A DNA stretch of 64,000 nt from Subtercola boreus (GCF_006716115.1 NZ_VFOO01000001.1:1674001-1738000); one strand, 5' to 3'; shown: positions 1 to 18,189, counted from the first letter of the stretch. Notes: generated by a model not told the origin, from the sequence alone. Translations and numbers: made by a program.

Positions 1-4546
<4,546 letters not shown>

Positions 4547-5033
4547 GCTTACGCGCCAACCAACAAACGGGAATCGAATGCTAATTGACAAGTTTGATGC
4601 TGACAGAACAAATCATTACTGACTTGCTTGTCCGTGAACCCCTCCAAAGAGAAGCCCACTAATTTCATTTCCCAAAGGAACCCGGACCACCAAAAGTGGC
4701 CACGGGGATTTGGCATTTGACAATGTGCACGCTGTTGAGTTCTCAAAGATCGGACGCTCCGTTCCGGCGGTTCCATCTCGAAGATGGAGGCCCGAACAGG
4801 CAACTCGACTACTATATATCTACATCCGGCCAGCTGTGCCCAAACTCAAGAGTTGAACCGGACGAATCCGCTTCACTTCGAGGTTTTCACTGCTGGGGAT
4901 GGCCCCGCTTGAGGCCGGTAAGCTCTTCCGCTTTCCGAACCTTTGGGGTGACAAGAAGAAACATTACGGGCACGTTTCGCATCTGGCAAATGGACTGCGC
5001 AGCCCGGGCGTGTCGCCCCGGAAACATGCGGAT
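4547..5033 (-). promoter_or_regulatory. rRNA operon promoter and leader
   Basis: 487 nt with no protein gene, between tyrS and 16S. The leader contains the actinobacterial antitermination/processing motif TTGAGAACTCAACAGCGTGC on the minus strand (complement of about 4726-4745), followed by a CACATTGTCAAATGCC segment. Farther upstream an AT-rich patch reading TAGATATATAG (complement of about 4812-4822) is the best -10 candidate, with TTGAGT/TTGGGC sequences upstream as possible -35 elements. Just after tyrS, a GC-rich hairpin CCGGGGCG-ACA-CGCCCGG (complement, about 5004-5022) could end tyrS transcription. The boxes are seen; promoter assignment is inference. Confidence 0.65.
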
Positions 5034-6341
5034 CTAGCCGATCAGCACGCCCGCTGCGGTCTTCTTGCCGCGGCGAAGAACCACGATGCCGCCGGCCAGT
5101 GCCAGGGATTCCACCGTTGCCGAGTCATCAGAGACCTTCGCGTTGTTCGCGTAGATCCCCCCCTGCGCCAGAGCCCGCCGCGCTTCCCCGACCGACGAGC
5201 AGAGCCCACTCTCAACCAGAGCCTGAAGAACGGGGGTTCCCCCGGGGAGGGTCACCGTGGTCAACTCCCCCAGCGCCTGACGGAGGGTCGCCTCGTCGAG
5301 ATCGGCCAGGTCGCCCTGGCCGAAGAGCGCCGCCGCGGCCGCGACAGCGGCATCCCGTGCAGCCGGACCGTGCACCAGCGACGTGACCTCATTGGCGAGA
5401 GTGCGTTGAGCCTCCCGGCGGAAGGGCTCGTCCGCCACCGCGCCGGCGAGACGGTCGAGCTCCTCCCGGCTGAGGAACGTGAAGATCCTGAGGCGCTCGA
5501 TCACGTCGGCATCGTCGGTGTTCAGCCAGAACTGGTAGAAGGCGTAGGGCGAGGTGAGCCGGTCATCCAACCAGACGGCATTGCCCTCGCTCTTCCCGAA
5601 CTTTGTGCCGTCGGAGTTCGTGATGAGCGGTGTGCCGATCGCATGCACGGAGGTCTGCTCCGCGCGGCGGATCAGGTCGGTGCCGCTGGTGAGGTTGCCC
5701 CACTGGTCACTCCCCCCGGTCTGCAGCACACAGCCGTACGTGCGGTAGAGCTCGAGGTAGTCGAGCCCCTGCAGGATCTGGTAGCTGAACTCGGTGTAAC
5801 TGATGCCTGCATCGGAGTTCAGTCGCGCACTCACCGCATCCTTCTTCAGCATCGTGCCGACGCGGAAGTACTTGCCGATGTCCCGGAGGAAGTCGATGGC
5901 GCTGAGCGGGGCTGTCCAGTCGAGGTTGTTCACCAGCCGGGCCGGGTTCTCCCCCTCGAAACTCAGGAACCGGGAGATCTGCGCCTGCAGGTACCCGACC
6001 CACTCGGCCACGGTGTCGCGAGCGGTGAGTGTGCGCTCAGCGGTCGGCCGCGGATCCCCGATCAGGCCGGTCGACCCGCCGACGAGAGCGAGCGGATTGT
6101 GCCCGGCGAGCTGGAGACGGCGCATCGTGAGCAACTGCACGAGATTGCCGAGGTGGAGGCTCGGTGCAGTGGGGTCGAATCCGCAGTAGAACGTGATCGG
6201 TTCGCCGGCGAGCAGGTCGCGCAGTTCCGTCTCATCCGTCGAGACGTGCACCAGGCCCCGCCATTTCAGTTCGTCCCACACGGAGTCGAAGGTCGGGTCG
6301 TTGGTCTGGGCGGACAGCGCCACGGGCACAGGTGAAGACAC
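5034..6341 (-). CDS. tyrS: tyrosyl-tRNA synthetase
   Basis: Cytoplasmic class I aminoacyl-tRNA synthetase that charges tRNA-Tyr. The 435-residue product has the usual bacterial length. It shows HLGN at residues 63-66 (HIGH signature), the GFDPTAPSLHLGN and GGSDQWGN tyrosine-site segments, and KFGKS at 247-251 (KMSKS loop). The C-terminal 80 residues look like the S4 RNA-binding domain. The chosen start is GTG (SSPVPV); a GGGGGG run ends one base before it, which is too close for a good ribosome site, so in-frame GTG codons at residues 5 or 7 are possible starts. A tandem 18-bp repeat lies directly upstream. It is the last gene before the rRNA operon. Confidence 0.95.
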   Translation of the reverse strand: MSSPVPVALSAQTNDPTFDSVWDELKWRGLVHVSTDETELRDLLAGEPITFYCGFDPTAPSLHLGNLVQLLTMRRLQLAGHNPLALVGGSTGLIGDPRPTAERTLTARDTVAEWVGYLQAQISRFLSFEGENPARLVNNLDWTAPLSAIDFLRDIGKYFRVGTMLKKDAVSARLNSDAGISYTEFSYQILQGLDYLELYRTYGCVLQTGGSDQWGNLTSGTDLIRRAEQTSVHAIGTPLITNSDGTKFGKSEGNAVWLDDRLTSPYAFYQFWLNTDDADVIERLRIFTFLSREELDRLAGAVADEPFRREAQRTLANEVTSLVHGPAARDAAVAAAAALFGQGDLADLDEATLRQALGELTTVTLPGGTPVLQALVESGLCSSVGEARRALAQGGIYANNAKVSDDSATVESLALAGGIVVLRRGKKTAAGVLIG

Positions 6342-6353
6342 GCCCCCCAGAGT

Positions 6354-6418
6354 ATCAGCGGGGGTGAGCGCACCAGCGGGGGTGAGCGCACCAGCGGGGG
6401 TGAGCGTACCAGCGGGGG
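6354..6418. repeat. 18-bp tandem repeat in the tyrS leader
   Basis: Three copies of an 18-bp unit, ACCAGCGGGGGTGAGCGC on the plus strand, at 6354-6371, 6372-6389 and 6390-6407, then a partial fourth copy. The first copy differs at one base (ATC for ACC) and the third at its last base. It fills almost the whole gap between the glycosylase stop codon and the tyrS start. In a tyrS transcript each unit carries CCCCC, complementary to the G run just upstream of the tyrS start. Confidence 0.9.
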
Positions 6419-6422
6419 GGCG

Positions 6423-7064
6423 TCAGCCGGCCTCGAACGCGGCGAGTTTCGGGTGGCGCCGGTAGGGCGAGACGGTCGGATCGCCGGGGACGAAGAAACG
6501 CCACGGGTACGCCGAAGTTCCGCCGGGGCCGCCGAGTCCGGTGCGCGGGCTCATCTCGGCGGGCGACGGATGTTCGGGCATCCGCAGCTCGTAAGGGTGC
6601 ACGGTGAGGTCTGCTCCCCCGTCGGCGAGCGGGATGCCGAGAGCGACGACGAGCCGGGCGGGCCCGCGGGCGAGATCACGGCGGCTGACGGATGCTCCGC
6701 GGCGATGCTGCGCGAGGTCCAGGCCTTCGACGATCTCGCCCGCTCGCAGCAGCACCCCGCTGGCGGTTCCCTCCGGGGAGCAGACGATGTTCGAGCAGGT
6801 GTGCATGCCGTAGGTGAAGTACGTGTACAGGTGCAGGGGTTCGCCGAACATGACCTGGTTGGATTTCGTCCTGCCGCGGAACGAGTGCGACCCCGGGTCA
6901 TCACCCACGCCGAGGTAGGCCTCGACCTCGGTGATCCGGAGCGAGACCCGACCCTCCGCGGTCGTGTGCGTGAAGATGCTGCCGAGCAGCAGGGGCGCCA
7001 CCTCGACCGAGGGGCGGACGAAGAGCCCGCGATCGGCGGCAGCCAGGGGAGAACCGGGTGGCAT
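6423..7064 (-). CDS. 3-methyladenine DNA glycosylase (AAG/MPG family)
   Basis: Base-excision repair enzyme that removes alkylated purines. The 213-residue product matches the usual size of the bacterial AAG/MPG family. Characteristic segments are the catalytic-region ITEVEAYLG near residue 45, TYFTYGMHTCSNIVC near 80 (the family Y-x-Y-G-x-H-x-C-x-N pattern), RAGEIVEG, and DLARGPARLVVALGI in the C-terminal half. The start is ATG without a strong Shine-Dalgarno site. It lies 50 nt after the small membrane protein gene and probably belongs to the same run of minus-strand genes leading to tyrS. Confidence 0.9.
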   Translation of the reverse strand: MPPGSPLAAADRGLFVRPSVEVAPLLLGSIFTHTTAEGRVSLRITEVEAYLGVGDDPGSHSFRGRTKSNQVMFGEPLHLYTYFTYGMHTCSNIVCSPEGTASGVLLRAGEIVEGLDLAQHRRGASVSRRDLARGPARLVVALGIPLADGGADLTVHPYELRMPEHPSPAEMSPRTGLGGPGGTSAYPWRFFVPGDPTVSPYRRHPKLAAFEAG

Positions 7065-7114
7065 GGCGATCGGGGTGCCGGGTTCGGTGCGTCGGCCGGG
7101 TGGAGTTGGTGCGC

Positions 7115-10057
<2,943 letters not shown>

Positions 10058-10142
10058 TTTTACTCCCTTATGGTGTTCTGAACTTCAAGCTTAGGGTGCG
10101 CGGGCCCGACGGCTCGCGCGGTTCCGGCTGTCTGCCGCGGCC

Positions 10143-11066
10143 CTACTGCTGGCGCAGCAGCCAGACGAGCAGGGCCTTCTGGGCGTGCAGGCGGTTCTCC
10201 GCCTCATCCCAGATGACGCTCTGCGGGCCATCGATCACGTCGGCGCTCACCTCGTAGCCGCGATCCGCCGGCAGGCAGTGCAGGAAGAGGGCGTCGCCCT
10301 TGGCGTGGGCCATCAGCGCGGCATCGACCTGGTAGCCGCCGAACGTCTTGACCCGTGCGGCCTTCTCGTCTTCCTTGCCCATCGAGACCCAGGTGTCGGT
10401 GACGACGATGTCGACGCCTGCCACGGCCTCGACCGGGTCGGTGAAGACGCTGGCGGAGCCGCCGGTGCGTGCGGCGATGGCCTGGGCATCCAGAACCACC
10501 TGCGCGTCGGGCGCGTACTCGGCGGGCGCGGCGATCCGCACGTGCATACCCGCCGTGGCACAGGCGAGCAGGTAGGACTGGCCCATGTTGCTCGCCCCGT
10601 CACCGAGGAAGGTGACGGTCAACCCGGCGAGCTCGCCGCGGTGCTCTCGGATGGTGAGCAGATCGGCGAGCAGCTGGCAGGGGTGGAACTCGTCGCTCAG
10701 CGCGTTGACGACCGGAACGGTCGTGCCGAGCGCCATCTCTTCGAGGCCGGTTTGCGCGTAGGTGCGCCAGACGATGGCCGCGACCTGGCGTTCAAGAACG
10801 CGCGCGGTGTCGGAGGCGGTCTCTTTGCCGCTCAGCTGGCTGTTCGCCGTGCTGATGATGAGCGGACTGCCGCCGAGATCGGCGATTCCGACCGCGAACG
10901 AGACGCGGGTGCGGGTCGACGACTTGTCGAAGATCACGGCGACCGTCTGGGGTCCCGCGAGCGGTTTCGCCTGGAACCGGTCGCGCTTCAGCTCCGCGGC
11001 GAGGTCGAGGATCTCGGCCTGCTCGGCGGGCGACAGGTCGTCATCACGGAGGAAGTGGCGGGTCAT
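10143..11066 (-). CDS. argF: ornithine carbamoyltransferase
   Basis: Converts ornithine and carbamoyl phosphate to citrulline. 307 residues, usual for the family. The carbamoyl-phosphate site STRTR occurs near residue 52 (KSSTRTRVSF), followed by the Q-rich loop HPCQLLAD, the ornithine site DTWVSMG, and HCLPADRG with the catalytic cysteine near 270. The ATG overlaps the argD stop by 4 nt (ATGA), so the two are translationally coupled. Confidence 0.97.
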   Translation of the reverse strand: MTRHFLRDDDLSPAEQAEILDLAAELKRDRFQAKPLAGPQTVAVIFDKSSTRTRVSFAVGIADLGGSPLIISTANSQLSGKETASDTARVLERQVAAIVWRTYAQTGLEEMALGTTVPVVNALSDEFHPCQLLADLLTIREHRGELAGLTVTFLGDGASNMGQSYLLACATAGMHVRIAAPAEYAPDAQVVLDAQAIAARTGGSASVFTDPVEAVAGVDIVVTDTWVSMGKEDEKAARVKTFGGYQVDAALMAHAKGDALFLHCLPADRGYEVSADVIDGPQSVIWDEAENRLHAQKALLVWLLRQQ

Positions 11067-12394
11067 GAGGCGCTTTCTGCGTCGGGGGTGGTGGGCGCGG
11101 GGGCCGGGGCATCGGCGGTGGCCGGCGCATCGGCGGCGGCCGGAGCATCGGCGGCGGCCGCCGCATCGGGTGCGGCCGGCGCGGGAGCAGGAACGACAGG
11201 GTAGCCGACCGCAGCCAGCGCGGCCGTGAAGCGGGTGACGAACGCGTCGACCTCGAGGTCGCGGATGATCAGGGGCGGAGCCATCCGGATGCTCGACTCG
11301 TTCGCTGCGTTGATGATGAGTCCGGCATCCATCGCCGCTGCGGAGAGCTTCAGGGCGATCGGCTCGGTCAGGCCGAGACCGATGAGCAGCCCCTGCCCGC
11401 GGATCTCACCGATCAGCGGCGAGTTGAGAGCCGCGATACGGTCGCGCAGCTGGACGCCGCGGCGTTCGGCGTTGCCGACCAGGTCGCGCTCCTCGATCTC
11501 ACCCAGCACCGCATTCGCTGCCGCCGTGGCGAGCGGGTTGCCCCCGAAGGTGCTGCCGTGCATCCCGCGCTGGAACAGGTCGGAGGCCCAGCCGAACGTC
11601 ACGAGGGAACCGATCGGAACGCCGCCCGCCATGCCCTTCGCGATGGTGACGGCGTCGGGCAGGATGCCCGCATATTCGTAGTTGAACCAGCGGCCGGTGC
11701 GGCCGACACCGGTCTGGATCTCGTCGAGGATCAGCAGCACGCCGTGCTGTTCGGTCAGTGCGCGCGCCCGCGCCAGGTAGCCCTCGGGCAGGTTGATCAC
11801 CCCGGCCTCGCCCTTGATCGGCTCGAGGAACAGGGCCGAGACCGTGTCGTCGATGCTCGCTTCGAGCGCTTCGATCGTGGAGTCGATGTGCACGACGCCG
11901 CTCGGCATCGGCTCGAACGGAGACTGCATATCGGGTTTGCCGGTGAGCGCCAGCGCACCCATCGTGCGCCCGTGGAAGGAGTTCTTGAGAGCGACGATCT
12001 TCGAGCGCCCGCCGGCCCTGTTCAGGCGGGCGAGCTTGAAGGCCGCCTCGTTCGCCTCCGCCCCGGAGTTGCAGAAGTAGACGCGGCCCGCGGGGCCCGC
12101 ACCGGTGAGGCGCTTCAGGCGCTCGGCGAGCTCGAGCTGGGGGCGGGTGGAGAAGTAGTTCGAGACGTGCGCGAGAGTGCTCACCTGGCGGGTCAGCGCG
12201 TCGACGAGCACCGGATGCGCGTGGCCGAGCGAGTTGACCGCGATACCGGCGAGGAAGTCGAGGTACTCCTTCTCGTTCTCGTCCCAGACGAAGGCGCCGC
12301 GCCCGTGGGTGAGGAGGGCGAGCGGCTGGCCCATCGTTCGCATGAGGGACTCGTTGAAGTTGTCGACCCAGCTGGTGGTGGTTTCGATGCTCAC
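11063..12394 (-). CDS. argD: acetylornithine aminotransferase
   Basis: PLP enzyme that makes N-acetylornithine from N-acetylglutamate semialdehyde. 443 residues, about 40 longer than most ArgD. The PLP core is intact: [14 protein letters not shown], the cofactor aspartate in [15 protein letters not shown], and the Schiff-base lysine in [12 protein letters not shown]. The extra length is a C-terminal tail after residue 400 of Ala, Pro and Asp (repeats of ADAPAA) encoded by an 18-bp imperfect tandem repeat at about 11108-11168. The tail looks disordered and dispensable. The gene overlaps argF and argB by 4 nt each. Confidence 0.96.
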   Translation of the reverse strand: MSIETTTSWVDNFNESLMRTMGQPLALLTHGRGAFVWDENEKEYLDFLAGIAVNSLGHAHPVLVDALTRQVSTLAHVSNYFSTRPQLELAERLKRLTGAGPAGRVYFCNSGAEANEAAFKLARLNRAGGRSKIVALKNSFHGRTMGALALTGKPDMQSPFEPMPSGVVHIDSTIEALEASIDDTVSALFLEPIKGEAGVINLPEGYLARARALTEQHGVLLILDEIQTGVGRTGRWFNYEYAGILPDAVTIAKGMAGGVPIGSLVTFGWASDLFQRGMHGSTFGGNPLATAAANAVLGEIEERDLVGNAERRGVQLRDRIAALNSPLIGEIRGQGLLIGLGLTEPIALKLSAAAMDAGLIINAANESSIRMAPPLIIRDLEVDAFVTRFTAALAAVGYPVVPAPAPAAPDAAAAADAPAAADAPATADAPAPAPTTPDAESAS

Positions 12395-13365
12395 TGGCTT
12401 CGGTTCTCCTCTTCTGGTTCTGTGGCGGCGCCATCAGTGGCGGCCCGGTCGGCTGCCGCGATCTCCGCGCGGGCGACCTCGGTGCCGATCCCGCTCTGGG
12501 TGAAGACCTCGAGCAGGATCGAGTGCGGGATGCGGCCGTCGATGATCGCCGCCTTCGCAACACCACCGTCGACCGCTTCGAGACACGCGGCCATCTTCGG
12601 GATCATGCCCGATTCGAGCGACGGCAGAAGCGCCCGGAGCTCCTCGGCCTCGATCACCGGCACCAGCGAATCGCGGTTCGGCCAGTCGGAGTACAGTCCT
12701 GCGACGTCGGTGAGGATGACGAGCTTCGCGGCGCCGAGGGCGACGGCCAGCGCGGCCGCAGCGGCATCGGCGTTGATGTTCAGCACCTGGCCTGGCTCGT
12801 TGCGGTCGGGCGCGATCGAGGAGATGACCGGGATGCGGCCGGCTGCGAGCTGCTCGAGCACCGTGCCGGGATTCACCCCGACCACGTCACCGACAAGCCC
12901 GAGGTCGACGAGTTCGCCGTCGACCTCGATGGTGCGTCTCTCACCCTCGAACAGGCCCGCGTCTTCGCCCGACATCGCGGAGGCCAGCGGGCCGTGCTCG
13001 TTGATGTGGCTCACGATGTCGCGACTGATCTGTCCGGTGAGCACCATCCGCACGACATCCATCGCCTCGGGGCTCGTCACCCGGTAACCGCCACGGAATT
13101 CGCTCTCGATACCGAGGCGGTCGAGCATCCGGGAGATCTGGGGGCCGCCGCCGTGCACGACGACAGGACGGATGCCCGCATACCGGAGGTACACGATGTC
13201 TTCGGCGAACGTGCGCTGCAGTTCTGGATCGACCATCGCGTTGCCGCCGAACTTGATCACCATGATCTGGCCGTGGAAGGTCTTCAGCCACGGCAGCGAT
13301 TCGATCAGGGTGCCGGCCTTGATGGCGGCGAGGTCGTGGTCTTCGGCCAGGGTCATGTCTGCCAT
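12391..13365 (-). CDS. argB: acetylglutamate kinase
   Basis: Phosphorylates N-acetylglutamate, the usual feedback-controlled step of the linear or cyclic arginine route. 324 residues. Amino-acid-kinase motifs are [10 protein letters not shown] with the phosphate-binding lysine near residue 38, [11 protein letters not shown], and [12 protein letters not shown]. The C terminus carries about 25 extra, mostly Ala and acidic, residues. Its ATG shares one base with the argJ stop (TGATG). Confidence 0.97.
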   Translation of the reverse strand: MADMTLAEDHDLAAIKAGTLIESLPWLKTFHGQIMVIKFGGNAMVDPELQRTFAEDIVYLRYAGIRPVVVHGGGPQISRMLDRLGIESEFRGGYRVTSPEAMDVVRMVLTGQISRDIVSHINEHGPLASAMSGEDAGLFEGERRTIEVDGELVDLGLVGDVVGVNPGTVLEQLAAGRIPVISSIAPDRNEPGQVLNINADAAAAALAVALGAAKLVILTDVAGLYSDWPNRDSLVPVIEAEELRALLPSLESGMIPKMAACLEAVDGGVAKAAIIDGRIPHSILLEVFTQSGIGTEVARAEIAAADRAATDGAATEPEEENRSQ

Positions 13366-14522
13366 CAGCTCGCGTACGCGCTGTTCTCGTGCACGTAGTC
13401 GTGCGTGAGGTCGTTGGTGTAGATCGACGCCGTCTCAGCCCCGACGTGCAGGTCGATGAGCACACTGACGGCGCGCGGTGCGAGGTCGATGAGGTCACGG
13501 TCTTCGAACGGCTCGCCCGCCCGGCAGATCTTGACGCCGTTGATGGTCACATCGATGTTGTACGGGTCGAACTCGGCATCCGTGGTGCCGACGGCAGCGA
13601 GCACCCGGCCCCAGTTCGGGTCGTTCCCAAAGATCGCCGCCTTGAACAGGTTGCTGCGGGAGACGGCGCGCGAGACGGTCACCGCTTCGTCTTCGCTGGC
13701 GGCGTTCGTCGTGGTGATGGTGATGTCGTGGCTGGCACCTTCGGCGTCGCCCTGGAGCAGCAACGCGAGATCGTGGCAGACGGCCGTCAGGCCTGCGGTG
13801 AAGTCGGCCAGATCGGGGACGGTTCCGGATGCTCCGCTGGCCAGCAGCGTCACGGTGTCGTTCGTCGACATGCAGCCATCGGAGTCGACCCTGTCGAAAG
13901 TCACCCGGGTCGCGGCGCGGAGGGCGCTGTCGAGGGACTCGGCCGGCAGGTCGGCGTCGGTGGTGATGACCACGAGCATGGTGGCGAGCCCGGGGGCGAG
14001 CATCCCGGCTCCCTTCGCCATGCCACCGATCGAATAGCCGGCGCCTTCGAAGACCGCCTCCTTCGACCGGGTGTCGGTGGTCATGATGGCGAGTGCGGCG
14101 TCGGTTCCGCCGTCGGAGGAGAGCGCCTCGGCCACGACCGGCACTCCCCCGACCACCCTGTCGCGGAACAGCTGGTCGCCGGTGCCGATGAGCCCCGTGG
14201 AACACACGACCACGTCGCCGGCCGACACCGAGAGCGCCTCGGCGACAGCCTCCGCCGTGGCGTGCGTGGTCTGGAACCCGAATGCCCCCGTGTAGCAGTT
14301 CGCACCGCCCGAGTTCAGGATGACCGCGGCCACGCGCCCGTCTTCGATGACCTTCTCGCTCCAGAGCACCGGGTTCGCCTTGCACCGGTTCGACGTGAAG
14401 ACCGCCGCCGCGGCGTTGCTCGGACCGCGGTTGACGACGAGGGCGAGGTCGAGGCCGCCGGAGGACTTCAGACCCCGTGCGACTCCGGCCGCTTCGAATC
14501 CGGCGGGTGCGGTGACGCTCAC
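13365..14522 (-). CDS. argJ: bifunctional glutamate N-acetyltransferase / amino-acid acetyltransferase
   Basis: Transfers acetyl from acetylornithine back to glutamate, making the arginine route cyclic. 385 residues; family length is 380-410. The autocleavage region is visible near residue 180 as [17 protein letters not shown], where ArgJ proteins self-cleave between Ala and Thr. [10 protein letters not shown] and GNDPNWGR are other family marks. The chosen GTG start ([13 protein letters not shown]) is the first in frame after argC, 58 nt downstream of it. Confidence 0.96.
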   Translation of the reverse strand: MSVTAPAGFEAAGVARGLKSSGGLDLALVVNRGPSNAAAAVFTSNRCKANPVLWSEKVIEDGRVAAVILNSGGANCYTGAFGFQTTHATAEAVAEALSVSAGDVVVCSTGLIGTGDQLFRDRVVGGVPVVAEALSSDGGTDAALAIMTTDTRSKEAVFEGAGYSIGGMAKGAGMLAPGLATMLVVITTDADLPAESLDSALRAATRVTFDRVDSDGCMSTNDTVTLLASGASGTVPDLADFTAGLTAVCHDLALLLQGDAEGASHDITITTTNAASEDEAVTVSRAVSRSNLFKAAIFGNDPNWGRVLAAVGTTDAEFDPYNIDVTINGVKICRAGEPFEDRDLIDLAPRAVSVLIDLHVGAETASIYTNDLTHDYVHENSAYAS

Positions 14523-14580
14523 GAGTGTGCTCCTGGGTTTTCGGGAAGGTCGAACGAAAGGATGGTGGCGGGGCCGAGGC

Positions 14581-15627
14581 TCACGGAGCGACCCCGTCGA
14601 TCGGCAGGCCGAGCGTCTCCGGCAGGCCGAGCGCGATGTTCGCGGACTGGATGGCCGCCCCCGCCGTGCCCTTCACGAGATTGTCGATCGCGGTGACGGT
14701 GACCACCCGGTCGGCCGCCTCGTCGACGGCGACCCCGATCAGGGCGGTGTTGGCGCCGAGGACGTCGGAGAGGGAGGGAAGCTGGCCCTCCGGCAGCACG
14801 TGCACGAACGGTTCGTCGGCGTAGGCGTTCACCCAGGCCGACCGCACGTCATGCGCGCTGATTCCGGCGGCCAGCCGCGCCGTCGACGTGGCGAGGATGC
14901 CGCGGGCACTCGGGATGAGCACCGGCGTGAACGAGACGCTGACCCTCGCGCCCGCGGAGAGACTGAGGTTCTGCACGATCTCCGGGTTGTGACGGTGGGC
15001 GCCCGCGATGCCGTAGGCGCTGGCGGAACCCAGCACCTCGCTCGCCAGAAGGTTGGTGCGGAGGCTCTTGCCTGCGCCCGACGGGCCGACAGCGAGCACC
15101 GCGACGAGGTCGACCGGCTGGATGACCCCGGCCCGGAGCCCGGGAGCCAGGGCGAGGCTGATCGCGGTGACGTTGCACCCGGGAACCGCGATGCGCTTCA
15201 CGCCGGGGAGATTCGAGCGCTGCTGCCGGTGGTCGCCGATCAGCAGTTCGGGCAGGCCGTAGGGCCAGGCCCCGTAGAACTCGCCGCCGTAGAACTTCGC
15301 CCAGTCGGCCTCGTCGGTCAGCCGGTGGTCGGCACCGCAGTCGACGACAAGGGTGTTCTCGTCAAGCGTCTCGGTGATCGCACCCGACTTGCCGTGCGGC
15401 AGGGCGAGGAAGACGATGTCGTGACCGTCCAGGGCCTCCGTCGTGGTGGGGCTGAGCACCATTCCGGCGTAGGAACGCAGGTGCGGATGCACCGCGAGCA
15501 GGGGCTGGCCCGCGTTGTTGTTCGCCGTGACGGTTCGCACCTCGAACTCCGGGTGACCCGCCAGCAGGCGCAGCAGTTCGCCGCCCGCATACCCGCTCGC
15601 TCCTGCTACCGCCACCGAAAAAGACAT
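14581..15627 (-). CDS. argC: N-acetyl-gamma-glutamyl-phosphate reductase
   Basis: NADPH-dependent reductase making acetylglutamate semialdehyde. 348 residues. The Rossmann motif [14 protein letters not shown] is at residues 9-22, and the active-site cysteine lies in [13 protein letters not shown] near 150. It begins only 21 nt after pheT, so the arginine genes may be transcribed partly from the pheST promoter. I see no clear ARG-box palindrome in that short gap. Confidence 0.97.
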   Translation of the reverse strand: MSFSVAVAGASGYAGGELLRLLAGHPEFEVRTVTANNNAGQPLLAVHPHLRSYAGMVLSPTTTEALDGHDIVFLALPHGKSGAITETLDENTLVVDCGADHRLTDEADWAKFYGGEFYGAWPYGLPELLIGDHRQQRSNLPGVKRIAVPGCNVTAISLALAPGLRAGVIQPVDLVAVLAVGPSGAGKSLRTNLLASEVLGSASAYGIAGAHRHNPEIVQNLSLSAGARVSVSFTPVLIPSARGILATSTARLAAGISAHDVRSAWVNAYADEPFVHVLPEGQLPSLSDVLGANTALIGVAVDEAADRVVTVTAIDNLVKGTAGAAIQSANIALGLPETLGLPIDGVAP

Positions 15628-15648
15628 ACGTCAAATGTAGTCCCCCCG

Positions 15649-18189
15649 TCACTCGCGGACGGTCGCCCCGAACCGGCGCGAGGCCTCGGCCGCGCCCGCG
15701 ATCCGCGCTTCACTGGCCTCGGCGGCCGTGAGCGTGCGATCGTTCGCCCGGAACCGCAGCGCGAACGTCAGCGACTTCGAGCCCTCCTCGATCCCGCTTC
15801 CGCGATAGTCGTCGACGAGGTGGATGCTCTCCAGCAGTTCCCCGGCCCCGGCCGTCAGAGCGTCGAGCACGTCGCCTGCGGCCACGGAGTCGGCCACGAC
15901 CAACGACACGTCCTGCGTCGCGGCCGGATACCCGGCCAGCGGGGACGCCTGCACGCTCCGCGCGGCAAGATCCATGAGCACGGAGAGGTCGAGCTCCGCC
16001 ACCGCGACCACCCGCGGGAGATCGAGCTCCAGAGCGAGCGCCGGCAGCAGTTCGCCGACGTACCCGACGCTCACGGCATCGGTGCCTGCGCCGACCGGCA
16101 CCAGCACCTCCGCCGTGCGGCCCGGGTGCAGCGCCTTGTGCGAGCCCTGGCGCACCGTGATCGGCACGTCGAGCGCTGACGCGAGCAGTCTCACCGTGTC
16201 CAGTGCATCCGCGACGCCGAACGGCACCGCCGGTTGCCCGGGCTGCTTCTGCACCGCACTGCCGAGGAACAGCAGCCCGACATGCCAGGGCTGCGGCGGG
16301 ATGCTCGCGTCGAGGGCATCCAGAACCTCCGCGGACGGCAGTGACGCACCGAGCGGCACCTCGACGACACCGTAGTCGGCGCCGGCAACGGGCTGGAAGA
16401 CCGCGCCGATCTCGTAGACCGACAGGTCGGTGAGACCGCGAGAGAGGTTCCGCCGGGCGATGTCGATGAGCCCGGGAAGAAGGGTGGTGCGAAGCAGCGG
16501 AACCTCGGCGTCGAGCGGATTCGCCAGCTTGACGGCCGGCGCGACAGTGTCGTCCGCCGAGCCGAACGTGCGGTTGGACGCCTCGGAGAGGAACGGATAT
16601 GCCAACACCTCCGTCGACCCGCTCGCCGCGAGCGTCTCCGCGGCGAGTCGACGCAACTGCTGCTCGCGGGTGAGGCCACGGCCGGGCGGGGCCGTCGGAA
16701 GAACCGAGGGGATGCGCGAATAGCCGACGATGCGCGCGACCTCCTCCGCCAGGGTCGACTTGTGGGTGAGGTCGGGTCGCCAGGACGGCGGCGAGACCAG
16801 CAGCCCGTCGTGCGCGTACTCGAGCGTCGCGCCGATCTCGATCAGCGACGAGGTGATCTCGTCGTCGGTGTAGTCCACGCCGACGAGCCCGGAGATGTAG
16901 CGGTCGGGCAGGAAGATCGGGGCGAGCTGGTCGTGAGCGTGATACCCGGATCCGGTGCCGTCCGCTCGCGCACCGCCGAGCTCCTCGAGCAGCTGTACTG
17001 CACGCGCGGCGGCCGCGACAGCGACCTCGGGATCGACCCCGCGCTCGAAGCGCTTCGACGCCTCACTGGGCAGCTTGTGCCGCCGGGCCGTGCGCGCAAC
17101 GGTCACCGGGTCGAAGTTCGCGGCTTCGATCAGCACGGCGGATGTCGCGTCGGAGATCTCTGTCGAGAAGCCGCCCATCACGCCGGCGAGCCCGATTGCC
17201 CCGCTGTCGTCGGCGATCACGAGGTCTTCGGGATCGAGCGTGCGGACCTGGCCGTCGAGGGTCTTCAGCGTCTCACCGGCCGCAGCCCGGCGCACGACGA
17301 TCCCGCCGCGCAGCAGGTCGAAGTCGTAGCCGTGCAGGGGCTGTCCGAGCTCGAGCATGACGTAGTTCGTGATGTCGACGACGAGGGAGATCGAGCGGAT
17401 GCCCGCGAGCTTCAGGCGCGCGATCATCCACGCCGGCGTCGGAGCGGCCGGGTCGATGCCCCTGACCACGCGCGTGACGAAGACGGTCGCGCCGACCCGG
17501 CCGCGGATCGGCGCATCGTCGGAGATCGCGACGCTGACGCCGTCGGCCGGTTCGCTGGCGGGCAGCACCGCCGCGGGATCGCGGAAGGCGGCTCCCGTGG
17601 CGTGGGCGTACTCGCGGGCGATACCGCGGATCGAGAAGGCGTAGCCGCGATCCGGTGTCACGTTCACCTCGACGGCGGCGTCGGTCAGGCCGAGCAGTTC
17701 GAGAGCGTCTGTGCCGACGGCCGGGTCGAGCCCGAGGCTGCTGAGGCGCAGAATCCCGTCGTGCTCGTCACCGAGCCCGAGTTCACGCGTCGACGCGATC
17801 ATGCCGTCGGAGACGTGACCGTACGTCTTGCGGGCCGCGATCGCGAAGTTGCCGGGCAGCACGGCACCGGGCAGGGTCACGACGACCTTGTCGCCGGGGA
17901 AGAAGTTGCCGGCGCCGCAGACGATGCCGCGAACATCCGCTCCCCCGTCGGCGGCAACCTGGCCGGGCGGTGCGACACGCACGGAACACCAGCGGATCGT
18001 CTTGCCGTTCGTCTGGGGTTCCTCGCTGAATTCGAGCACCTCGCCGACGACCACCGGGCCGTCGATGTCGAACTGGTGGGAGCCCTCCTCCTCGAGGCCG
18101 ACGCTCACCAGGGCGGCGTGCACCTCGTCGATGGTGGTGCCGGCGGGCAGGTCGACGTACTCGGCGAGCCAACTCAAAGGAATACGCAT
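15649..18189 (-). CDS. pheT: phenylalanyl-tRNA synthetase beta subunit
   Basis: Large subunit of the alpha2beta2 cytoplasmic enzyme. 846 residues. Domain order is typical: MRIPLSWLAEYVDLP N terminus, an EMAP/OB-like tRNA-binding domain to about residue 160, B3/B4 editing domain, B5 domain (PDRYISGLVGV), the catalytic-like core, and the C-terminal anticodon-binding fold (LVDDYRGSGIEEGSKSL...FRANDRTLTAAEA). Its ATG is 2 nt after the pheS stop. Confidence 0.97.
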   Translation of the reverse strand: MRIPLSWLAEYVDLPAGTTIDEVHAALVSVGLEEEGSHQFDIDGPVVVGEVLEFSEEPQTNGKTIRWCSVRVAPPGQVAADGGADVRGIVCGAGNFFPGDKVVVTLPGAVLPGNFAIAARKTYGHVSDGMIASTRELGLGDEHDGILRLSSLGLDPAVGTDALELLGLTDAAVEVNVTPDRGYAFSIRGIAREYAHATGAAFRDPAAVLPASEPADGVSVAISDDAPIRGRVGATVFVTRVVRGIDPAAPTPAWMIARLKLAGIRSISLVVDITNYVMLELGQPLHGYDFDLLRGGIVVRRAAAGETLKTLDGQVRTLDPEDLVIADDSGAIGLAGVMGGFSTEISDATSAVLIEAANFDPVTVARTARRHKLPSEASKRFERGVDPEVAVAAAARAVQLLEELGGARADGTGSGYHAHDQLAPIFLPDRYISGLVGVDYTDDEITSSLIEIGATLEYAHDGLLVSPPSWRPDLTHKSTLAEEVARIVGYSRIPSVLPTAPPGRGLTREQQLRRLAAETLAASGSTEVLAYPFLSEASNRTFGSADDTVAPAVKLANPLDAEVPLLRTTLLPGLIDIARRNLSRGLTDLSVYEIGAVFQPVAGADYGVVEVPLGASLPSAEVLDALDASIPPQPWHVGLLFLGSAVQKQPGQPAVPFGVADALDTVRLLASALDVPITVRQGSHKALHPGRTAEVLVPVGAGTDAVSVGYVGELLPALALELDLPRVVAVAELDLSVLMDLAARSVQASPLAGYPAATQDVSLVVADSVAAGDVLDALTAGAGELLESIHLVDDYRGSGIEEGSKSLTFALRFRANDRTLTAAEASEARIAGAAEASRRFGATVRE

